Shown here one piece after another: positions 48,933 to 59,581 of a stretch of 64,000 nucleotides of DNA. This DNA is from Hormiphora californensis (taxonomy: Eukaryota > Ctenophora > Tentaculata > Cydippida > Pleurobrachiidae): NCBI GenBank assembly GCA_020137815.1, contig CM035360.1, positions 5,001-69,000 of the forward strand. Reading direction: 5' to 3'. Positions within the stretch are counted from its first letter, which is position 1. The number at the start of each line of letters is the position of its first letter. The notes under the pieces are model-generated. The model made no database searches. It was not told the DNA's origin and saw only the letters and a list, made by a program, of their open reading frames with translations. A program made the position numbers and the translations under genes.

Positions 48933-49940
48933 TTAGGTTGTCCCATAAATATTGTCCCTCGGTGATTTTTCCAAGAAAATAACGATTTGAAAGAAAATAA
49001 ACGGTCCTACGGTATTTTTGACATCCTTGGCTCCATTCCTATAGGTCAGGGATTCTACGTGCCCATACAGAAGGGTAGCTGTAGGTGAATTTGGTAGGCC
49101 AGTCTTGTAACGATCTTAAAACTGACTTTGGCCCATTTTGTACCTAGCCAAAACCATCTCGGCACCATCTAACCTCAGGAGAGTCATCTCTGATCCCTTT
49201 TGAGGTAGTGTGGTGAGTTACACGCATCCTGTCTGGCGCCGCGACCCATCTGAGCACACTGTCGCGTGTGAGAATCAAATTGGGGTCTGGCGCCGCCAGA
49301 CAGCACGCATCGGAATGATGCTCAGACATCCCTATGACAACTTATGTGCACGCCAAATCGACAAATTAACATTGATTTTCAGCGCAAAAAGTGGCTACCT
49401 CGCAAAATTATGTTTCTCGGCCCCAGATGGGCCACCTGGATGCGATTGATGGTCCTATGTGGTAGAGAAAGGTCTATTCTAGAGTTCATAGGCCGATTTC
49501 AAGACTGTCCTTCATTGGCTTCTTCTCACGATCATTGTTTTCTGTCAAAAACGTCTGCAGCTGCCGTTTTGAGTGAACTCTGTTTAAGGAGTGATAGCCC
49601 TAAAACGAAGGGTTCTATTCAAAAGTTAAAGGTCCCTGGAGCTCCCAGAGGATGCCCCCTAAGTCCCCAGCGGGAAAAATGAGCAGTCCATATCCTTATT
49701 TTAGCACAGGATTCGATTTAATGAGAAGAAAAAAATTTCATGATCGAAATTTTGAAGATCGTAGTAAGACATACGTGTAAAGATTGGCCCATAATTCCTG
49801 AACTATACTACCTTGATACATCCCCAACCTATAGGAATGGAGCCAAGGATGCTAGGAATACCGTAGGACCGTTTATTTTCTTTCAAATCATCATTTTCTT
49901 GAAAAAATCACCGAGGGACAATATTTATGGGACAAACTAA
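48933..49940. mobile_element. mariner-type TIR element, about 1 kb, no intact transposase
   Basis: TA flanks both sides (48931-48932, 49941-49942). Ends are TTAGGTTGTCCCATAAATAT and the complement of TTAGTTTGTCCCATAAATAT. TTAGGTTG-type ends and TA duplication are characteristic of mariner elements. The inverted match runs inward for about 130 bp (ACGGTCCTACGGTATT, TTGGCTCCATTCCTATAGG). The length is close to an autonomous mariner, but no frame shows a recognisable transposase, so it is decayed or non-autonomous. Confidence 0.75.
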
Positions 49941-50465
49941 TATCAGAACCAGGGGCGTTCTGATTTAGAAAAAATCGCAAGAAACATATGGCACATAGTA
50001 AGATACCTGACCCTATATCTACCCTCTCTATAGTAGTATTATTAATACCTTGCTGACCCTTTTATATATATCTACCCTCTCTATATAATACCTTGCTGAC
50101 TTGGGAGGCACATGCTTTCTGGGAGATGTTAGGTAGTTCTGAATTCTTATCTATCTTGCCTGTCCGTGTCGCCCAACTACTGAAAATAAAGTAAGGGTTA
50201 ACACACGATATAATATGGTACTGAATCAGCACACGATATAATGGTACACTGAATCAATAACTTGACACAGGGTTAATTAAACAGCTGACATCATAAAAGG
50301 GGTGGATCGTTTTGAGACAGCTCATACAATTTGTCACCATTCAGCCACTAACAATTTAAAAATATACCATCTGTCAGTGTCAGTGGGAGTCAAAGCAATT
50401 CAATAATACAGTCTCCCACACAGTAAAACTCATAAAACTAAGAAAACTAAAATCATAGTGTGTCT

Positions 50466-53400
50466 CTAACAATCGTCATCACAGTCCCAAGGTCTATCAA
50501 GATCAATGATCTGATCATGTCCTGTCATTCCCGTGGTAGCGTAATATCTGTCAGTGGCTGTCATACAATAACTGTCACCTAGTCTGTCACCTAGTCTGTC
50601 ACCTTGTCTGTCACCTTCATACCTATCTTCTGATTTCTTGCTAGATGATCTGTGGTAACCCCACGTATGCTTCTGATCTATATATTTCTCCTCTACTAGA
50701 CGTGTCAAAGCAGACTTGGGACTACTGGATACTTGGTCACTGGTGGGGTGGGAGGGGGTGTTAGAGCAGACTTGGGACTGTTCGATACTTGGTCACTGCA
50801 GTGGGGGGATTGGAATCAGCTATCTAAAACTGAAGAAACCCCGTCATGCCATTCAACAAAATTAATTAATGAATTACCATTCATTAATTACCCTTCATTA
50901 ACTACCCTTCTTTACCTGGTGTCAATTCTGAGGTCAGCACACCGTTTCCCGCTCATGTAGTAACGTGGTTTAGTGCTGTTACCATGGTTACCATGGTTAC
51001 CATGGTGATCTGATGAGGGTGTTTTACAAGGAGCACTCATCTTTCTCTCCACCTGATCAGCACTCTTACCATTTATCACGTATCTGGTAAGGGAGAGGAG
51101 AGTTATAATCACGTAGTTGTTATAGCCACTGCATCGGAAGATATATCAGATCAGCATAGGACTGGAAAGACAAAACGGATAACCACTTCTGTTGATGAGT
51201 TGACGGACTAAATTTCTTGTAAGACATTTAGTCCGTCAACACATCACCATGGTGACCCCATGGTGATGATCCCGTCAACACGTCACCATGGTGACCCCAT
51301 GGTGATGATCCCGTCAACACGTCACCATGGTGACCCCATGGTGATGATCCCGTCAACACGTCACCATGGTGACCCCATGGTGATGATCCCGTCAACACGT
51401 CACCATGGTGACCCCATGGTGATGATCCCGTCAACACGTCACCATGGTGACCCCATGGTGATGATCCCGTCAACACGTCACCATGGTGACCCCATGGTGA
51501 TGATCCCGTCAACACGTCACCATGGTGACCCCATGGTGATGATCCCGTCAACACGTCACCATGGTGACCCCATGGTGATGATCCCGTCAACACGTCACCG
51601 TGGTGACCCCATGGTGATGATCCCGTCAACACGTCACCATGGTGACCCCATGGTGATGATCCCGTCAACACGTCACCATGGTGACCCCATGGTGATGATC
51701 CCGTCAACACATCACCATGGTGACCCCATGGTGATGATCCCGTCAACACATCACCATGGTGACCCCATGGTGATGATCCCGTCAACACGTCACCATGGTG
51801 ACCCCATGGTGTTGATCAAGCTATAACTTACGTTCTTCCGTTTCTGTTTTGGTTTTTATAAATATGGTTCAGGATCTTCTGAGTGTCGATCAGGTTGTTG
51901 TTTTTGTAGGCTTGTTCCGTTCTCTTGTGGTCCATCCTGTGGCCCGGGATGGTGTTATAACCATTCTCTATCCTCCTCTTACTGTCACCATGGTGCCCCC
52001 TTGAAGAGTGGCTATCACCATGGTGACCCCTTGAAGAGTTGCTTCCACCACCTCCATACTCATGATGGGTGTTCCGGCTTGGTGTCAGTGGTGACGATAT
52101 TTTGGCCGCTATGTGACGTGCCGATCGACCTGACAGAGAGAGGTGGGGTGTTAGGGGTGTCAGTGGTGATGATATCTTGGCGGCTATGTGACGTGCCGAT
52201 CGACCTGACAGAGAGAGAGAGAGGTGGGGTGTCATTGGTGATGGGGTGACGATATCTGGGCGATATCTTGCATGTTTGAGAAACTAAACTAATTAATTAA
52301 CTAATTAATTAACTAATTAAATTACCTATTTTGGGCATTGTGAACATGGCGGTGTCGTTAGGTTGCTGTATCTTGTAGCTCATACTGCTAACTGCTCGTG
52401 ACGCCCTGTTAACTTCAGGAGTAGCCGGCTGAGATTGGACCACTCTCTCTGGCACCTGGGCTGTCTTAGGCCGACTGAACGGAAGGGAGAAATGTTAACA
52501 CTTTGTTGGATCAGTTGCATTGGTAAATAACCAACAGATAAACAGGGATGTGAGACAGACATAGATATGATACTGGGATGTGAGCTGGGATATTTCATAG
52601 TGCTCGTAGTAGTAGTGGCGGGTCTGTAAGTGTTACAAAGTCGGTACTTTTTGTTTTTTATCAGCAGACATAGGTATGATACTGGGATGTGAGCCGAGAT
52701 ATTTCATAGTAGTAGTAGTAGTAGTGGGTCTGTAAGTGTTACAAAGTTTATGTTCTAGTCAGTACCAGATAAGTAACTTAGGGGGGGTTCCAACCTATTT
52801 TTTTGTATTTTTTTGTATTTTTTTGTACGGACCATACATAAAAGTATCCAAAATTCCTGTTTTTTTCCATACAAACAATACAAAAAAATACAAAAAAATA
52901 CAAAAAAATACAAAAAAATACAAAAAAATAATGAAGGATGTGGGTGCGTGAAAAAAGTATAAATAATACATGAGGTATAAACTCTGGCCACTGGCGCGTT
53001 ATTTCAGATAACTTTCTCCCAGCGCGCCGCTGGGAGAAGTTAGCTGAAGTTTATCCGCCGCTGGCGGATAAACTGGTTTAAATCACGACGACGATCCCGA
53101 GGCGGAGCCGAGGGAGAGGCGGAGGGGTTTAAACCTATAACGTGCCAGTGGTCAGAGTTTATAGGTTATATACCCTGCTTTAGTTGTTTATTTCAAGTAT
53201 TACACACCAACAAGAGAGAGAACACTAATCAAAACACTCAAAGAGGACTCAGAAATAGTTAAAACACCTCACAATTGAGTGTACACTGTTTGGTAACAGT
53301 TACTAAGCAGTTGCTAAGGAAAGAGAGTGAAAGAAATAGCCTGATAAGGGGCATGTCACACATAACACAGAGGAAGAGATAGTGAGACAAAAGGGGAGAT

Positions 53401-56400
53401 AAAGAGAGAGTAATTGACGGAATGTGTCCTTTCTTTCTCTCCAATGTAGTGTGTAAGTGTTGCACATAGTGTTCCCTCTGTATTTTAGTAAGAACTGATC
53501 ATTTACACACACTTTGAATGTTCAAAATAAATAACCTGCCAGTGGGAAATAATCTGCCGCTGGACTGGCTGTTTATTGAGAGCGCGCTAGTGGGACTGGC
53601 GGGTTATTTAAGTTAGCAGGGTATATATGTACATGAACATAAACGGAACCCAGCTATACATAAACGGTAAGAAATTGCGATTCGGGGAAATTTCTCGCTT
53701 AGAAAATACGATTCGAGAAAATTTTCTCGGTAAGAAATTGCGATTCGGGGAAATTTCTCGCTTAGAAAATAGGATTCGAGAAAATTTTCTCGGTAAGAAA
53801 ATACGATTCGGGGAAATTTCTCGCTTAGAAAATACGATTCGGGAAAATTTTCTCGGTAAGAAATTGCGATTCGGGGAAATTTCTCGCTTAGAAAATACGA
53901 TTCGAGAAAATTTTCTCGGTAAGAAATTGCGATTCGGGGAAATTTCTCTCGCGATTTTGGCATGCTACATATGTAAAATATGTATATATTTTGTGCTAAA
54001 TTGCGTGAAATAGCGTGGAAGAATGTTTAAAAACAGTAAAATTTCGAACAATAATGGTAAATTACCATATAAAACAGTTTTTATTTTTTTGTATTTTTTT
54101 GTACTTTTTTGTATTTTTTTGTATTTTTTTGTATTATTTTGTTTGAGGAAAGCCCTGTTTTTTTCCGTACAAACATACAAGAAATAGGTTGGAACCCCCC
54201 CGTAACTTACGCAACTGGGGCAGTAATCTCAGTGGCCGAGAGATACACAGAACTCTCATCGTCTATAGTTCTGTCAGTCACACGGGGAGAACTAGCATTC
54301 TTCAGAGTCGCATCTGAGTTGCTATGGGCAACTGTAACCTCTCTAACGTGTTTTGCAATGTAACGGCGGTTCGAAACTCCGTACTCAAATTCTTTTGTCT
54401 GTTGTTGCTCTGATCTGTCTGTACCAAACCCCTCAAGAACATTCTTTAAAGAATTGAACTGTGTCACTAAAGTGTCGAGTAATCTGACCTAGCGGGTCTG
54501 GTTCTGAGTCCTGCATCTTGGTAACTAGTGTTATTGAAATTCGATCTCAACACACTCAAATCAGTCTCTGGGTCTGTTGGTCTGTTATTTGTATTCTGTA
54601 GACCTAGAAAATACACACAGTTTGCCTGTCAAATTGTCAAATTTAGAAAATATAAAAATTATAAAATGCGTTACAAGTTAGAAAATATAAACTGTTTGAA
54701 TTTCGCGTAACTAGAATATCCATGGGTCCCCTCCCAACCACTTTGTTCAGATTTAGAGAACACTCTCTCCTCTCTCTTTCCTGAGAACTTCACCCTCCTA
54801 TTCGAGGGAAGGGTAGATGAACGCTTCGAAAATGCTGACAATAGTGCTTTCTTTTTTTCAGACTGTTTCACTAGCAGCCCTACTTCTAGCTGGTGAAACT
54901 TCCCTCTCATCCTTTTTCCTTCGTTGACTCCTTGGTATGTAACTGGCCCCTAGTGTCATCCCTTCTCCGATGGGCAGATGGGTCATGTGATCGAGTTGAT
55001 CGGATAGAGGAAAAGAAGTTGTTTCCTGTTGAGGAGAGAACTTTGTCCCAGGGCAGGACACTACGGGGCCGTTCAGATCTAGTGGATGTCCCTCGAGCAG
55101 GAAGGGCCGGGGGTTCCACTGACCTAGGACGGGGATCAAATCTGGGTCCGGTAAACCAGGGGTCAAAGGCGCGCTGTGCGTGAAGGGTCCCATAACCAAG
55201 GGAGTAGCGGGAATATGTCAAACTCTCTGGGATCGAACAAGTAGGAATTGGGTGCTGGGATACGGGGAGGAAATGGATCGAAAGGTCTGGAACGGGGAGG
55301 AAAGGGATCAAACGATCTGGAACGGGGAGGAAAGGGATCAAAAGATTGTCGATCTGGAGATGTGTTGGAACTGTCCCTACTAAACTGTCTATCCATTGTG
55401 CGACTACGAGGGGGTGCATCATCATAGAATGGATCCCTTCTTGGCGGATTAGCAGATCTTGACCTCTCTCTAGGTGGCTCTCTGGGACTCAACAAACCAG
55501 GGTCTCTAGGTGGCTCTCTGGGACTCAACAAACCAAGGTCTCTAGGTGGCTGCCTGGGGCTCAACAAACCAAGGTCTCTAGGTGGCTCTCTGGGGCTCAA
55601 CAAACCAGGATCTCTCTGGTCTTGATAGTAGAGAGGCCTTAGGTCTCGTGGATCAGCCCTCCTGTCACGTTGATCTCTTGGATCAGCCCTCCTGTCACCT
55701 TGGTCGGGCCCAGTAGGATCAGGCCTCCCATCACGTTGGTTAGGGCCCATTGGTCTATAGTTTGGCCCAAGTCTGTCCCTAGGACCCGGACTCAGCACCC
55801 TGTCCCTAGGACCCGGACTCAGCACCCTGTCCCTAGGACCTGGACTCAGGGCCCTATCTCTAGGACCCGGACTTAGCACCCTGTCACTAGGTCCTGGAAT
55901 CAGTGCCCTGTCCCTAGGACCTGGACTCAGGGCCCTTCCTCTAGGACCTGGCATCACGTCCCTGGTTTCTGGATCTAATGGTCTTCCATTTGGCCCGATA
56001 TCTGACCAGCGCCGGCCATCTCTTGGCTCGGAGCTCATGGGAAGGCCCCTTCCATCGTCCAATCTGCCATCTGGGCTACTTTTAGGCTCGGAGCTCATTG
56101 GACTCTCAGCTGACCGGCGCTCAATGATTGGACTCAATAAGCGAGATCTAGATGGAGGAGGTGCACTTCTCCGGCCCCCATTATCATACCTTTTGTGGGA
56201 GTCTGGGTCTGGTCTGAATCTGAGATCTTGGGGTCTCTGTGGATTGGGCTGTCTGTCTCTTGGGTCATAGTACCGATCTGATCTGTCTCTCCTTCTGTCC
56301 TCCTCTCTCCTTGGTTCACCCCTTCTGTCATCATCTCTCCTTGCTTCACCCCTCCTCTCATCATCTCTTCTTGGTTCACCCATTCTGTCCTCTACTCTCC

Positions 56401-59400
56401 TACTGTCTATTTGTCTCAGTTGTGTGCCCTGTCTGTCATACCGTCTGTCTTCCCACTGTCTACGATCGTTTGATCTCTCTGACTCTCTGAAATCCCTTCT
56501 CCTTTCCTCCCTACTGCTATCTCGTCCATTTCCTACCTCTCTCAAATCATCCCTTCTGTCCTCTCTACTCCATCTGCGTTGGGGCGACCTCCTCCCACCA
56601 TCGGGCACCCTCTCCCTCTCCCTCTCGGGCACCCTCTCCCTAGACCCCTCCCTCTCGGGCACCCTCTCTCTAGACCCCTCGGGCACCCTCTCCCTAGACC
56701 TCTCGGGTACCCTCTCCCTCTCGGGCACCTTCTGTAGCTGATACCCATCCGGTCTGGGTGGTATTGCCGGGGGCTCGGGTGAGGACACTACAATATCTGG
56801 TGTAGTGTGGGGAGGTGGTGAGGAGAGAAGAGGAGGAGGAGATTTAACAACAACAGGTGGAGTCTGATCTGATCGTCTCCTTGTAGCCCTCACCCTGTCT
56901 CTCAGCGCTGCACTCTTTCCCAGTGCCTCCTTGACCCTCTCATCGTCCCATGTTGTTTGTTCGGACCTGGTAGACGTGACGTCACTACGTCGTGTTGTGA
57001 CGTCATCTGTCTTGCTCTTAGTGACGTCATAGGATTTGGTTGTGACGTCACACGATGTCAAGTCATCACGTGTTGAGTAGTAATCTGAACTGGAGGGAGA
57101 TTTAGAACTGGGAGATCTCCCCTCAGTTTCCTCAGTTATAACGTCTAGTTTGTTGTTAGTTTGTTCAGTTGGTATCTGTATCACAGTGTCAGGTTTTGTT
57201 GGTACAGTAGTAGTCGGTCTGAAATGGTTGGCAGTGTCAGTAGTAACTTACAATGTGCAGTCAAACATTTATTAGTAAATCAAACAATCCTTGGTCTTTA
57301 TCCGCAGCTTCATTTGGAATACTTAGTTTTGTACTCAGCCCAAAATTCAAACGAGCGACAAGGGTTCGGGTATAATAGACACCTTTGACCGGTTCAAACT
57401 GACGTATTATACTTTATCACGGGGGGAGGGGGTGAGGGTGGCGGTACTTACTGGTTGTTAGGGTTGTTAGGGTGGCGGTACTTACTGATTGTTAGGGTGG
57501 CAGTACTTACTGGTTGTTAGGATTATGTATAGTTCCGACGGAGTGTCGTTGAGATGCAGACTTGACACCTGACCTTGCTTCTGTAACACTTTTCCTGGGA
57601 GGTCGATGGGAGAGTGTTACTTTTACTGAGGGGGGAGGGGGGTGTAATACAGTATTTGTATGAGAGAGGTTTATTGTTACTATGCGAGAGATTAGTATTA
57701 TGATATGAAGCCGACACTATTGGAGGTAGGTGTGGCAGTAAATAGGCGACTGTTATACATACAGCTACTATATGTGTGCATTTAGACATCCTAATTGAGT
57801 AAAGATAGGAGAGAGAATGTTACCCAAAGTTACTAAAAAGATTTTGGGAGTGGATGAAGTCTATATCTTACCACACCCCTCAACAACTTGGTGAATACAT
57901 TACTGATTACGAAGAGACGTCTAAAGATAGCTTTTAGTATCACCCTATCAACTACAAACCTATCAACTACAAGTTACAACAAACCTAGAGATGGGTGTCG
58001 AGGGAGGGGTGTTACAACAAACCTTGAGATGGGTGTAGAGGGAGGGGTGTTACAACAAACCTTGAGATGGGTGTAGAGGGAGGGGTGTTACAACAAACCT
58101 TGAGATGGGTGTAGAGGGAGGGGTGTTACAACAAACCTTGAGATGGGTGTAGAGGGAGGGGTGTCCTTGACAGACAGATTCACAATCTGTTCTATGGTCC
58201 GGCTCTCCTGTTCATCTCCAATACTGGTGCCAACCCCACTAGTACTCTCTGTCATCTCCCCACTTAGAGAGGTCTGGAGGGGGAGGAGGGATAAAGATTA
58301 AAGAGGTCTGGAGGGGAGGAGGGTTAGGGGGAGAGAACTGGGGGGGGGGGACTGTGTGTTAGGGGAGGGGGTGTTCATCTCCAATACTGGTGCCAACCCC
58401 ACTAGTACTTTCAGTCATCTCCCCACTAAGAGAGGTCTGGAGGGGGAGGAGGGATAAAGATTAAAGGGGTCTGGAGGGGAGGAGGGTTAGGGGGAGAGAA
58501 CTGGGGGGGGACTGTGTGTTAGGGGAGGGGGTGTTCATCTCCAATACTGGTGCCAACCCCACTAGTACTCTCTGTCATCTCCCCACTTAGAGAGGTCTGG
58601 AGGAGGAGGAGGGATAAAGATTAAAGAGGTCTGGAGGGGAGGAGGGTTAGGGGGAGAGAACTGGGGGGGACTGTGTGTTAGGGGAGGGGGTGTTCATCTC
58701 CAATACTGGTGCCAACCCCACTAGTACTCTCTGTCATCTCCCCACTTAGAGAGGTCTGGAGGGGGAGGAGGGATAAAGATTAAAGAGGTCTGGAGGGGAG
58801 GAGGGTTAGGGGGAGAGAACTGGGGGGGACTGTGTGTTAGGGGAGGGAGGGGTCTGGAGGGGAGGAGGAGGAGGGGGTGTTAGGTAGGGATATAGGGTGT
58901 GTTAGGGGAGGGATGGGGAATGGGGAGGGGTCTGGAGGGGAGGAGGAGGGCAGTTTATCTTCTTACATTAGATTGCTTTGTAACAATTATCTGCTCTTTC
59001 TCCCTCATCAGGAGGTGGTACACTGCGGATATCCAATCCAATCTGTTATCATCCACAGCCTTCCTAATGTCGCTTTGGTTTACCTTCAATAGCCGTGATA
59101 TCTGCTGTATCACCTGGGGGAAACACCATGGTGTTAGGAGGTGAGTGGGGGGGGGGACACCTGGGTGTTAGGAGGTGTTAGTAAACACCATGGTGTTAGG
59201 AGTCGTGTTTCAAAATATCGTATTTCCTTGTAATTTTGTCAATCGCCGGAAACAGATGACACGAAATGGGATTTAGTTGTCAAATTTCTCAAGATAGGCT
59301 TTACTGCCAAATTTTACATGTAGCCTCTTCCTTCCTCCCCTCTCTCACTCTCTCGCCTAGCTAGTACTAGGTCACAGTCTCTTTCTATCTCTCTCTAACC

Positions 59401-59504
59401 CTCTCTCTCTTTGTCTCCATCATATTTTTCTATCATGCACCTGCCACATATTTTATCTGTATATCATGCTTGTGAAATCATCTTCGGATTGAGAGAGAGA
59501 GGGG

Positions 59505-59581
<77 letters not shown>

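Noticed and set aside
51228-51826. 186-188 residue repeat proteins on both strands; also considered as a CRISPR array
   Set aside because: A 39-bp head-to-tail minisatellite with no spacers; frames are open only because the unit length is a multiple of three, and the window is eukaryotic.
53627-54013. 128-residue plus-strand ORF of 21-residue repeats
   Set aside because: It comes from a 63-bp satellite within a TIR element; the palindromic subunits explain open frames on both strands.
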